Shown here piece after piece: positions 39,107-48,835 of a stretch of 64,000 nt of DNA. Positions within the stretch are counted from its first letter, which is position 1; every line of letters begins with the position of its first letter. The position numbers and the translations under genes are program-made. The notes beneath the pieces are model-generated. The model saw only the letters and a list, made by a program, of their open reading frames with translations. It was not told the origin of the DNA and did not search any database. This stretch comes from Colletotrichum lupini (taxonomy: Eukaryota > Ascomycota > Sordariomycetes > Glomerellales > Glomerellaceae). The stretch spans positions 7,874,001-7,938,000 of the forward strand of contig NC_064675.1 of NCBI RefSeq assembly GCF_023278565.1, given 5' to 3'.

Positions 39107-39963
39107 CTATGAAAAACAGGAGCCTGTGTAACCTTCCGCTCCAGTTGCACAGACTGTATTGTTTCGGTCTGACATGCTGAAAGGGTCGTTAGTGTAACAG
39201 GTATTCAACTGGGCAGCCTCTGTATCCCATCCGAGGGGTGGTCTTGTAAATACTTGAGAAAGCACAGGGGCCAAGGTTAGATCGTCTGGTTGAAAAACAA
39301 CGATCAAATCGTTCTTAGCGATATCGATATTGATTATATAGGTCATGGGCGAGCCGTGGCCGGCGACGAGGGTTTGAGTAGCTATGCCGACCGCCCGGCC
39401 TGATGGACCCATCCGCACAGCTACCTTGCCAGGAGAGCGAGGAAAGGAGGCAGATGCTATATACCGAGACCCCTCTAGAGATGGAATCCAAGCTAGTTGA
39501 GCAAACGGCTGCCATGGGGATGTGAATCTCACTCGTCTGCTCTTCGTCAGGTCGTTCTATAGCTGGGACTTGAACCGGCATTCTTATAAATTCAAATAAC
39601 CATCTTTCCACTTCTAAACGTGGTTACAGGCGGGGTGGGTAGAGAAGCGAATGATTTCCTCTCGAATGTTGATCATTTCGTCTTGCATGAGATACATCGC
39701 AACGTTGCCTGTTCCGCCGATTGTACCATCCTGCTGGATGTACAGAAGCTGTTGTTCTCTGCCCTCTGTCATCATAAGAGCCCCGTCGAGCTGTCTCACT
39801 GCCACTCGGATAGTCCTGTAGAGCCAAATGGGAGATGAGCACATGCTGGGTAGAAGAGGAGCGAGTGGCTTCCAGGATATCGTCAATATAGAGTTGGATA
39901 CCAGTGGTCGGATTGCTTCAGGGTTGGTCTCAAGGAGTGAGGACAATTTATATCTAGATCCAT
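39107..39963 (-). CDS. Hypothetical protein, three exons (about 224 aa)
   Basis: The proposed model is exon 1 39963-39902 (ATG at 39963), intron 39901-39816 (GTATCC...CTACAG), exon 2 39815-39628, intron 39627-39532 (GTAACC, CTGAC branch, ...CGAG), and exon 3 39531-39107 (TAG). Both joins keep the frame. The protein contains IRVAVRQLDGALMMTEG, LLYIQQDGTIGGTGNVAMYL and, in exon 3, GKVAVRMGPSGRAVGIATQ and NDLIVVFQPDDLTLAP. It ends with a short Cys-bearing tail (NTCYTND, NNTVCATGAEGYTGSC). No signal peptide or known domain was recognised. An unspliced start at 40000 is an alternative. It is divergent from the gene at 40367, with about 400 bp between the starts. Confidence 0.5.
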
Positions 39964-40366
39964 ATTCAAGGAATACGTACAAATGTCGTTGGTATGCCAT
40001 TCATCGTGTTACAACGCATGACTTCAACTTTCTCACACCTGAGGGCCGGGGGGTCGATGCACAGTCTCCGAGACAAGATGATGCCAAGACTGTAAATAGC
40101 ATCGCGAGCCCGCGATACTTGTCGACGGTATCGCGAGCCCGCAGTCATGGCAGGGCGTGCTGTGCCCACGCGCACTATTGTGGGTACGTAGCAGATATGT
40201 ACTCAGCGAGACACACGCAGGAGGTGGAGAACCTTTGGTGGCAGAACGTATTTTCCCTTGGAAAATACTTTATCCGAAAGGACATACCTATCGATTGCCT
40301 GACGTCAATGCCCAACACATCACCATTCTGACACTCTTCACTCACTCGCCGGGTACAGTATTGCTC
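39964..40366. promoter_or_regulatory. Shared upstream region of a divergent gene pair
   Basis: About 400 bp separates the proposed starts of the minus-strand gene (39963) and the plus-strand gene (40367). It holds two GC-rich hairpin motifs (40099-40147) also found in the 43.25 kb minisatellite. A long + frame crosses this region but looks like chance. Promoter function is inferred from position only. Confidence 0.3.
40099..40147. repeat. Two hairpin motifs, ATCGCGAGCCCGCGAT type
   Basis: The copies gcatcgcgagcccgcgatac (40099-40118) and gtatcgcgagcccgcagtc (from 40128) are each nearly self-complementary (ATCGCG / CGCGAT) around a 4-nt loop, with a 29-bp period. The same stem occurs in the six-copy array at 43255-43467. 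Confidence 0.75.
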
Positions 40367-41151
40367 ATGAAAGAAGACATAGATGCCACAGAGGAATCTC
40401 TCCTCGACCAGGGCTTCCTCACTTGGGAAGCGCCCGAGGTGGGTCACGACGTAACCGAGTTAGAGCGAAAGGGGTTCCCTTTCTGGACCGAGGAAGGCCT
40501 TGATTTGTGTAAGGAGCGCGTCCTTTACGAGCCCGTGAGTAGAAAGACTTATATTCGATGTCTGGAATCTAACTCTCTCAGCGCGTCCGTTCTCTTCTCG
40601 AATCTTTATTTGTAGGAAGGTGTGTTCTTGTGCATTGGGTGCGATACACAGCCAAACCGGGCCGCATCATCTGCTTCAGAGGCGGTGGCCCCAAAGCCCG
40701 TAGCCCTCGGTTCATGGTGCAATTACTGGCCAAAGGATCCCGGGTAGTGCACTACAGTGGTTCGCACCTGATCGAGTTGCCCGTGAAGGAAACGGAATAC
40801 CTCTTTTACGAAACACTTCAACCAGACCTGGATCAAGCGGGCTTGTCAGGCAAAGAGTATGAATCCAAGAACGGAAGCATGTAAGTCGTCTCCTTGTGCT
40901 ATCTGGGCGCGTCATAAGGTGTCCTGACATCGCGCAGAGCGATACTCGACGCACGATTGCGGTTCGAAATCAAGCAAGGTTTTGCAATCACTTTCGTATT
41001 TGCTACGGAGGATGTGCTCGCCAAGTGGCCTCCGATGTTGCTTCCCGGTCACTTGGCTCTGCAACAAAAGGTACGAGACGAGATGGAAAGCTCTAGTGTT
41101 GGCGTCAATTTTGCATTTGCGAGTCCACGAGCAGAGACACCCTCGAGATAG
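40367..41151 (+). CDS. Conserved-looking hypothetical protein, three exons (about 226 aa)
   Basis: The proposed model is exon 1 40367-40534, intron 40535-40581 (GTGAGT...CTAAC...CAG, 47 nt), exon 2 40582-40880, intron 40881-40937 (GTAAGT, CTGAC branch, GCAG, 57 nt), and exon 3 40938-41151 (TAG). Both introns have strong fungal signals and keep the frame, removing an in-frame TAG and a TAA. The product includes DIDATEESLLDQGFLTWEAP, PGRIICFRGGGPKARSPRFM, GSRVVHYSGSHLIELPVKE and RLRFEIKQGFAITFVFATED. No domain was recognised. The frame in exon 1 is open further upstream to about 40157. It is convergent with the zinc-finger gene, 147 bp away. Confidence 0.6.
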
Positions 41152-41255
41152 TGCAACAACTTCCGGCAAATCTTACTGTGGAGCAGGTCTTACCGCCTGG
41201 ATACCATCGACAAGGTCAACAAGCAAGAGGTGGCAGCATATGAGTCAAAATCTTC

Positions 41256-41261
41256 AATAAA
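41256..41261 (+). terminator. Candidate polyadenylation signal AATAAA
   Basis: AATAAA lies 105 bp downstream of the stop of the + strand gene and just before the end of the convergent zinc-finger gene. Fungal signals are loose, so this is only a candidate. Confidence 0.3.
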
Positions 41262-41298
41262 AATGTGCTGGACGGACAAAACGAACAGGTCTCGTTGT

Positions 41299-42357
41299 TT
41301 ACAGAGTGTGCTGTAGCCCCATTGTCTCGATGGCTGTTAAGGTATCCAGACCCAACCCCAAATCAGCTGAGGGAGGATATCTGCAGAAGTTCATACGTAG
41401 GAACAATGACGGCGTGTATGAATCGTCGTCGTCCTGACTTGGTAAAAACATGTCTGTCTGAGATTGCAAGTTTACTGGGTTTTGGGTAAAGTCTGCTTGG
41501 CTAGCATTGCCAAGGACAGACTGGAGACCCGGCATTGTGCCCGCTAAGACGGGACCCGAGGATTCATCTTTTCTACAGTCAGTCGAACCAGCGCGTATGA
41601 GATTTGTGCAAGAAAAACTGGCCCTACCGAAAATACCGATCTCTTCACCCTTGAGTTCGCGACTGATAACGTCGGAATGCAACGCAGCCTCAGTCCATGT
41701 CCTTTTCTTTGCCTTGTTGTGGTCGCCTCCTCGCAAGTGTGCCACAAGCTCCTGGTTGATCTGTTTAAGGAGACGAGCGCATCTTCGACTCGTGTAGGCC
41801 GCCTTCTCTTCAACTGCATCGCCATGATCTCTCGTGTGTGTGATGTACTCACTTGCTACTCTGAATATTTTGTAGCAGTAGACGCATACTTCCTCGCAGG
41901 CGACATCTGTAAAGAGTCAGCGGTAACTCAGTAGTATCTTGTAAGGACGGATACCTACGTCGTCCGTAGTGCACTCGAAGCTGCTGCCCTTTCTGGAACG
42001 GATCGGCCCGATCACATCCTTTATAGGGACACTTAGTATTCTTCTTTATTGGCTCTGGCTCTTCGCTGTCGTCTAATTGATCTTCTGGGCTCTCGTCGGC
42101 GTTGACAATCTCGTCGACGTTGGCATTGGCGTGGGCCAGGCAGTTTTCGGCCTCTGCAGCCCTGGACTGGAGGAGGTCAGATCTGATGGAGTATTGTTGA
42201 AGAATGGAGCATTTACTCGATATTCTTCAAAATGCAGTTGTAAGAGATCGTCTGAAATAAACAGCGCCGAGCAAAACTTGCATTGCCAGAACTGATTGAT
42301 CTCGCGGGACATGTTTGTTTGACGCACGTTTGGATGATTTGGAGAAAGAGGAGACAT
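41299..42357 (-). pseudogene. C2H2 zinc-finger protein with one apparent 1-base deletion (about 335 aa)
   Basis: ATG at 42357; exon 1 42357-41959; intron 41958-41907 (GTAGGT, CTGAC branch, TACAG, 52 nt); exon 2 41906-41299 (TAA). Finger 1 is WQCKFCSALFISDDLLQLHF followed by a Cys. Finger 2 is KCPYKGC ... QLRVHYGRH, whose second His is created by the splice (C + AT). Finger 3 is CEEVCVYCYKIF ... HTRDH. An acidic linker (DESPEDQLDDSEEPEP) lies between fingers 1 and 2. Near 42215-42219 the frame must shift by one base. Adding one base makes the total exactly divisible by three, and everything downstream is then open. Such proteins are usually nuclear DNA-binding factors. The shift may be a real lesion or an assembly error. 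Confidence 0.72.
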
Positions 42358-42594
42358 TATCAGGTGCTGCCGGTGTCGGCATATAATTAATCCGAAACCA
42401 TAGCCGAGCGTCGGGTTGGTTGGGCGGATAAGCTTCAAAAATCCGCTTGACTTGAACGAGCATAAATATCTTGCATGGTCAGCCCTCTGGAGGTCTGACT
42501 TCCCTGTAACCAACTCCCGACACACGCAACCGTTCGGAACAACATCGCCTTTCTAGATTGTCAAAAGCCTACGTTTACATTGGAAGTGCAAGAG

Positions 42595-42681
42595 ATGTGC
42601 GAAACTTGCCGGGGCGAAGGTCTTGAGGGCATGAAGTGCCCAACATGCGACCATGAACCCAAAAAGACAAGCAAGAGCTAA
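42595..42681 (+). CDS. Small CxxC/CxxC ORF or last exon
   Basis: ATG 42595 to TAA 42681 encodes 28 residues with two CxxC pairs (MCETCRGEGLEGMKCPTCDH), followed by a basic tail. This is a plausible zinc-binding ribbon. The frame is open upstream to about 42500 with protein-like content (RNNIAFLDCQKPTFTLEVQ), so it may be a terminal exon of a gene whose 5' part was not found. It is divergent from the zinc-finger gene. Confidence 0.4.
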   Translation: MCETCRGEGLEGMKCPTCDHEPKKTSKS

Positions 42682-43230
42682 ATATCACCTGAGTAAGTGT
42701 TCAGTTTCCTGGCGACAACAAAACAGTGAACTAGGACATCTTGCGCTCCCGGCAGCCTTTACTAACTACGTAGAAGAGGATCAAATGCATCAGGCGCCTG
42801 CGTTATTTTGATGTCGAATGCGATCTTCATGTTTATGGATTTGGCATTGGCATTTGTACATAACTATATTGCGTGCGTGTTCTTGATATATCGATAACGG
42901 GTAGTTTACAAAGCTCGGATTATTCTATAATACCTCAAAATCATACGATCATGGTTCTGCTGGATTGACGACTGTGTCTGGATAAAGGGATGCTAGAAAT
43001 GCGTTGAGTAATATGCAAGAACCGGTGATGATGGGTAAAATACAAGACAGAACCCCGCTCGCACCGGGATGGGAGGGAGTCCTCAATCAAGCACAACAAT
43101 CACTTTTTGTTCGAGGACCTCAGTGGTATTGCATTAAATCAACATCGTTTATCTAACAGGTTCTGACTTGAGACTGTACAGCATATTGGTGCACGTGTGA
43201 TGTAACAGCTGTTCCAATCAGCCGAGCCTG
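42682..43230. other. Intergenic, no gene seen
   Basis: Normal composition, CA/TG-rich. No coherent frame, tRNA or repeat was seen before the minisatellite. Confidence 0.5.
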
Positions 43231-43254
43231 TTGCCCATCATGTCATGTCCATGC

Positions 43255-43467
43255 ATATCGCGCACTCGCAGTACCACCTGTCGTCATTGGCAGGTATTGC
43301 GTATCCGCTGTACCACGTCTATCCATAAATATCGCGTGCACGCAATACCACCTCCCTGCCTTAAACAGGTATTGCATGTCCCCGCTATCACTTATCGTCA
43401 CTGGCAGGTATCGCGTGTTCGCAATACTCATTTCTTCTCATCGACAGGGATCGCGCGCTCGCAGTAC
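43255..43467. repeat. 39-bp hairpin minisatellite (6 units)
   Basis: Six 20-21-bp imperfect palindromes start at 43255, 43294, 43329, 43369, 43408 and 43448, giving a period of 39-40 bp with one 35-bp unit. The clearest are gtatcgcgtgttcgcaatac and atatcgcgtgcacgcaatac: 8-bp stems (GTATYGCG / CGCRATAC) around 4 nt. The segments between are related but more variable (caccTGTCGTCATTGGCAG type). Substitutions in stems are partly compensated. Not RIP-mutated. Confidence 0.85.
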
Positions 43468-43563
43468 CACCGTCGCCTAGCAGGGTCTGCGGACTTGCTC
43501 TTTCGGTCAAGTGTGAGCAAACCAATGAGAGCAGTCAATCTCTACTATGCAGTAAGGATGTAG

Positions 43564-43770
43564 GGACAACTTCGCGAAATTCCCGATGAATTGATCGAAA
43601 CCATAGTCCTTCACACTCGGCCGGCCAGCGATGTTAGCAAACAGATTGCCAAGTCTGCGGCTAACGTCTTACAACACAATGCTGCAAAGTTCCGGCTGCG
43701 CCGATGGGCCGCATATTTCACCAATTCCTGCTCCTCCGCCCGTGCTTTCCGACCGTATTGGACCGTTTAG
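43564..43770 (+). CDS. ORF fragment, probable terminal exon
   Basis: A frame of 68 codons from GGA 43564 to TAG 43768-43770, with protein-like sequence (REIPDELIETIVLHTRPASD, SKQIAKSAANVLQHNAAKF, RLRRWAAYFTNSC). It is directly preceded by an in-frame TAG (43561-43563) that also looks like a splice acceptor (gatgtag). No ATG precedes it in frame after that stop. The opening resembles the amphipathic helix seen at F-box starts, but this is too weak to call. It lies between the minisatellite and the BCS1-like gene. Confidence 0.35.
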   Translation, partial: GQLREIPDELIETIVLHTRPASDVSKQIAKSAANVLQHNAAKFRLRRWAAYFTNSCSSARAFRPYWTV

Positions 43771-44010
43771 AGGCCGACTGAACTTGAGCTAACTAATTGG
43801 TGCTCTGGGGTTATCTGACGAATATTTAACCTCCATTTTCCAGGTTCAAGAACGATTAAAACCGCCGGTTCATATCAATATTGCCCAATCTCTGTCCCCA
43901 GCGCAAGCGCATCTCTCTACAAGCAGTTTTATCAACAACGTCGGCGGTACCTCAATATGTTCTCTTGCAACGACACTGCGGCTCAGCGTACGCAGCTGAA
44001 GCCTCACTAT

Positions 44011-45480
44011 ATGTCTATCGTAGATGCTTTCTTCCCGGGGTTCACCAGCATTGCTACGGCCAGTCAGCAGTATCTCTCCATTAACTTGGATTATTGGACT
44101 GGCCTCTTTTGCGTCTGTGGGATGCTACTTTTCTTCGGAAAGCTCGCGTACAAGAGCATAGGGGACGTTGTCACCACTTACCTTAGTCCGTACCCCTGAC
44201 TCAAGTATTCTGACTGTTTCTAACGCTCTGAAGCTTCGAAGACTGACGTCCATGACCCGGACGAGGCGTACGATATGCTGGAGTCGTGGATCTCTGCCTA
44301 GACTTTTGCTAAAAACGCATGCTCATCCCTTGCTAGTGTTAATGGTAAGCGAGGACGATCTCTTAATTATCTAAACTCTAATACTACTACTAAAAAGCCC
44401 CTTCGATTCACTCCTTAGAGAGAGAAACTATCTTTCTAGTATAAAGGACGATAGGTATCTCTATAATATACGTAGAATAATATAGCCTTTTTCTTATAAA
44501 AAACGATAATAATCTCTTGTATTAGGCGTTTTTTAAAGTTCTTACGAGATTTTATAAACGAATGCCGCGTAGAATATTTAAGGCTTTTTAAAAATAAAAC
44601 CTCGGTCTTTAAGAACTATAATAGCTAGAAAAGAATAATTACCTAGGATATTAGACCTATTAATACTATTATTATTAAAGAGGAGCTAAAGTAGATGCTC
44701 CTCGATAATATTTATTTATTTCTTAATCCTTAAGTAATATTATAGTACTCTAATAGGGGGATGCCCTACCGAAGGGGTTACTTATTATATAGGTGCCCCG
44801 GGATAGGAAAGTCTAGCCTTAGTATATCTATTATAAGCTATTTCGGGCTAAATATTTATATTCTAAGCTTTATTAGTATTTACGACGCTTAGCTAAGCGC
44901 CCTATTTACCGAACTTCCCTAGTGCTATATCGTCCTGCTCGAGGACGTCGACGCTATAAGTATAATACGATTACGTAATATTAATACTAATAATTCCGAC
45001 GTAGGGTTAGAAATTTTACGTAGTATATTATAATTACCCGGGACTCTCTCGTTATCCGGACTCCTTAACGTTCTTAATAGGGTAGCTTTATAAGAGGGGC
45101 GTGTGCTTATTATAACTATAAACTATATAGAGTACCTAAATAACGCTTTAATACGACCCGGCTACGTTAATAAGAAAATCGAATTCTAGTTTACTAATTC
45201 CGAAGTAATTAAAAAGCTATTCTATACTATATTTAAATAATTAGAAAAGGAGTAGTTTAATATAAAAAGCCGAGATAAGCATAACGAGGAAGTGCGGCAG
45301 CTAGTAATTCAATTTGCCGCTATGGTCCCGGAACTGGAGTTTAGCCCTGCTAACATTCTTTCTTTCCTTTTAGCAAATAGGGACTCTCCGTTAAATGCCT
45401 TGACTGATGCAGAGAGGTGGGTATCGGAGTCGAAGACTGGGATGCTGAGAAAAGGCGGTTCGGAGTTTCAAAGTAACTGA
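44011..45480 (+). pseudogene. BCS1-like AAA ATPase with RIP-mutated core
   Basis: ATG 44011 (43957 is an alternative) starts MSIVDAFFPGFTSIATAS. A hydrophobic segment (YWTGLFCVCGMLLFFGKLAY) follows, as in the N-terminal membrane anchor of BCS1. An intron at 44186-44233 (CTAAC branch) keeps the frame into DPDEAYDMLESWIS. The AAA module follows in one frame: KKPLRFTP, RRGYLLYRCPGIGKSSLS (Walker A, damaged from the usual GPPGTGKS), IVLLEDVDA (Walker B) and ALIRPGYVNKKIEF. The C-terminus is intact again from about 45.29 kb (VIQFAAMVPELEFSPANI; stop TGA 45478). Stops are TAG, TAA or TGA at likely Gln, Trp or Arg codons. The exon total of 1422 nt corresponds to full family length. BCS1 relatives are mitochondrial inner-membrane translocases; this copy cannot work. 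Confidence 0.85.
44375..45285. repeat. RIP patch confined to the AAA core
   Basis: CA/TG depletion starts near 44.37 kb and stops near 45.285 kb, both inside the BCS1-like gene. The flanking exon parts have normal CA/TG content. Confidence 0.8.
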
Positions 45481-45496
45481 CTTTGGGGCGAACTGT

Positions 45497-45844
45497 ATGC
45501 TACTGCACATCTACTCCTTTACTAGTCTCAAGTTACAAACCTCATTCCTTGTTAGACTAACAATACACTCTACTTGTCTGTACCAAAACTTCCCGATACT
45601 ATGCCCGGAACTCACAGCCTGCCTCTATCACGATAACTATGTTCCAAAGATCCAAGCCCATCAGCAGTCTCTACGTTTCTCCCACCACGAAAGCCTGAAA
45701 GCTGTCACCGTCGACGTTCAGTCTCCCTGGGCAATCCGCCACTTTTCCCCAGGCTATGAGAGGGAACTTTCCTCAAAGAACTGTGTCACTTTATCACAAA
45801 GCGAGGATCCAAGTGGAAGACATATACAGCAGAAAGTGGCTTGA
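45497..45844 (+). CDS. Weak ORF, 115 codons
   Basis: ATG 45497 to TGA 45844, just downstream of the BCS1-like gene. Content such as KIQAHQQSLRFSHHESLKAV and VQSPWAIRHFSPGYERELSS is protein-like, but no domain is recognised and the first 35 codons look like noise. It may be an exon of a lost gene. Confidence 0.25.
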   Translation: MLLHIYSFTSLKLQTSFLVRLTIHSTCLYQNFPILCPELTACLYHDNYVPKIQAHQQSLRFSHHESLKAVTVDVQSPWAIRHFSPGYERELSSKNCVTLSQSEDPSGRHIQQKVA

Positions 45845-46091
45845 TTTCTCTAAGCGAAGTACCCCCAAGGGGTCGTATATCAATACCGTACGAGATGAGC
45901 AGTCATCTCGTAGTAAGCGGTATCGTACGGCAGTAAATGGGCAGCGCCACAGTTCTTGTGGAGTGGCACCTTTTCCTCCCGATATCTTATTGCATATCCA
46001 TATCATGATATCCTTGGTAGCCATATCAGCAGCCAAACTACGCTCCGGAAAATCCAGGCTGATATTGTCAAAAACTCAGTACAGAAGCTAG
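45756..46091 (+). CDS. ORF with an F-box-like start motif
   Basis: A 111-codon frame overlapping the previous one. The stretch FPPDILLHI at 45972-45998, followed by a hydrophobic/Ala-rich helix (SLVAISAAKLR), resembles the opening of an F-box (L-P-x-E-L-L). The fungal F-box usually has Pro-Asp/Glu at this place. If real, translation probably starts near the motif and the gene is truncated within 100 bp. Low confidence; chance is not excluded. Confidence 0.25.
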   Translation: MRGNFPQRTVSLYHKARIQVEDIYSRKWLDFSKRSTPKGSYINTVRDEQSSRSKRYRTAVNGQRHSSCGVAPFPPDILLHIHIMISLVAISAAKLRSGKSRLILSKTQYRS

Positions 46092-46560
46092 AAAGTCATT
46101 GCGTTGAATATCTACAGTAATTGGGTTGCAGATCAGTAACGCCTCGTTCCCCAAGTCGCGTCGGCGGGTCGAGTTCAATTATCTTGTGGGCGCCTCGCTT
46201 GTGGATGTCCATCGTGTTAGCAAAAGCGTTCGAATAAAGCTCGCCAACACTTCGGCATATATCAATCCTTCGAACATCAAATGGCTCCGGTTAACAAAAC
46301 CCATAAATACTACGGATTTCGGGAAATCGGCTTCCGACTCATAATTCTAGAGACTAACTTCTATTCGCTCGTATTACTATAAGCAAATTCTTTTCCCGAT
46401 AAGTCTAAGGCAAGAGGGGTCCATTAGTAGAGGGATAAGGAGCCTATAGGCAATGGTCATAAGATTGCATATAATATTAATAAGACAAGTCTGCATTCTA
46501 TATAATATAGTTACTCTTACAGCTTCCACACCTGCGTTAGAACTCGAAACTAGGGTTAGT
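46092..46560. other. Transition zone to the right RIP block
   Basis: CA and TG thin out between about 46.35 and 46.56 kb. A 72-codon frame at 46126-46344 (+) starts from TTG and shows some protein-like sequence (RRRVEFNYLVGASLVDVHRV), but no start or family is supported. Confidence 0.4.
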
Positions 46561-48835
46561 TAGCGCACTAACGTAACGTAATTACTTAGTAATATAGAGT
46601 CCTAAATAGTAAGATGCTTTCCTTCTAAACCTAGCTAACATCCTTAAGACTTTAGTAAGCTCTCCCCCCTTCGTTATTACTATTTCGTCTCGTTAAAAGA
46701 TAGCTATAAAAGCGGACTTGCCGGGCTAACTATTTACTAGGGGACGTATAAGATCGTAGCCCTAAGCCTATAGCTAAGTCTAGCGAGCTACGTTACTAAC
46801 TTTAAAGTAGGCTAAGACTATTTTAACTACTAGGGGCGCTCCTAGTAGCATAGATTATAATTACTAGTTTAAAATATATACCTATTTATTAACGCGGGTA
46901 TTCGGCCTTAGAATTGCGTAAAAAGGGGCCTATCTAGCTAAACCTATCCCTCTGTTAAGACTAATAAACCTTCTAACTAGCATAATTACCTATACCTAAG
47001 TATAAATAAGAATATTATTTACCCCTTTATTATCCGGGCTAATTATATAATACGTTATGTATAGTACTAAGGAAGCTATATAATAAGCTTACTTTATTAG
47101 AATATAAGATAAGGCTCGTAGTTAAATAACCTAAGGATTATTATGCTAGCGCTTTAGGATATCCTTAAGCTTCTTAGCGCCTACCGTCTCGTATATATAA
47201 TATAACTAGTACTAAAGCCGTTTTATTAAGAGCCGAGATTAGGTAGAGCCGGATACCTAATATATTAAAACGAGAATTACCTCTTTAAGTAATTTCATTA
47301 AGTTAAAAAGCCGGCTTAATTAGAACTTTTAAATAAAGTCCGGCTATTTATCTTTCCTACTCTTAAATACGGGTACGGAGACGACGAGCTTTAAAATATA
47401 GCTATTCTACTTATAGTATAAGATTATTTTAATTTAGAAATATTATTATTAGCGAGCTCTCGCCCCTCCTCTTATAAAAGTACTATTATATTTATAATAC
47501 TATCCCCTAAGAGATTATAATATTATAAAGACCTTTATAATTATTTATAGCTATTCCTAAGAGCCCTACCTTAGCTAAATATTCTATAAGCTATTATTTA
47601 GTAATAGAGCGTTTAGCGTATTTTATTTTAAATATACGAGGCCGTTTTTATTATTATTAACTTACTAAAAGCGGGTAATAAATCTAAGCTATAGTTAAAA
47701 TATAAACTACTTAATAAGGCAATTTTATTAGCACTAGCTATTATAACCCCTAATTAATACGTCCTTAAAGCGTAAAAAACCCTTAATAAGGTAAATATTA
47801 CCCTTTCTTAGCTCGTAAGTAAGCTAAAAACTAGTTTCCGTAGTATACGCTAAGTTTCTCTTTATAGTTACTAATACTCTAACCGCTAATAAGGTAGAAA
47901 GACTATTAGTTCTTAGATATATTAATTCGTAATTAATACCTACCTCCCCTTACTAGAGGAAGGGCTAAGACTAAGGGCCTCCCCCCGAGCGCTCGTTATA
48001 ATATTTAATATAGTATATTAAAATAATACGACGTCTCGGACTATTATTCATAGTTATATAATCTTATAGCGCCTTCTATAATTACCGTTTATTTCTTAAA
48101 TTCTTAGAAAAAGTAATATTAAGTCTAACGGTAAAGCGAAGTAAATACAGCTAAATAAGTAGGGGGCCCACGAGGATAGGTAATAAGCCCGCTAGGCGCT
48201 TCGCTAGGCGTTTTTAATATTTAATATTAGTAATTAACGTAAAAAGTAAACGTAAGATACTAGATAAAGGGTAACGAAATTATTAAAAGCGGCTATATAC
48301 TAAAGGAATTAGTAATATTATTATAATAAAATAGAGAAAAGCTTACTAAATAGGGCGTACTATACTTAATATTAGTATAACTACTATAAGTAATTAAAAG
48401 TATTAACGTAGGTCTATCTTTAGCTAACTTTAGTTAGCTTTAGTAAAAACCTGGGTTTATTACTTAGGCCGTTATAAAGGATAAGAGTTAAAAAAAGGCT
48501 AATATTATATAAGGATTAAGGTAAAAAGCGTATATAAATAGGGCTAACAAGAGAGCTAAGTAGCGCAAATAAAAGTAGCGAAAAAAAAGAGATATAAAAA
48601 GAACTTCGAAATATATCGACGAGTTAAGCAGGGTAAGCGCTCTTTTATAAGCTTATAAAAACGGCGAGGGCTAGTATAGCCGAGAATTACCTAATATAAT
48701 AAGTACTAAAAATAGTATATTAAAACCGCTATTTCCAAAGCTAAGTAAGTCGTCTCTTTATTTATATATAAATTCTGCGCTATTATTAAGCGCGACGTTT
48801 AATAGTATTACGAGACTATTTCTACCCGCATCGTA

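Noticed and set aside
39315..39611. 98-codon minus-strand ORF
   Set aside because: It overlaps the third exon of the spliced model in another frame and has no coherent continuation.
39828..40331. 167-codon + strand gene
   Set aside because: It overlaps the start region of the minus-strand gene and crosses the hairpin repeats. Its codons look less protein-like than the spliced models on either side.
41507..41934. Two + strand ORFs opposite the zinc-finger gene
   Set aside because: They are antisense to the long open 3' exon of the C2H2 gene, which has clear zinc-finger motifs in its own frame.
42073..42525. Single 150-codon minus ORF as the whole zinc-finger gene
   Set aside because: The frame leaves the protein-like track after finger 1. 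One missing base restores the acidic linker and two further fingers, so the ORF end is an artefact of the shift.
43255..43467. CRISPR array
   Set aside because: Repeated palindromes with variable spacers, but the repeats are diverged from each other, the spacers are related to one another, and the DNA is clearly fungal. It is a minisatellite.
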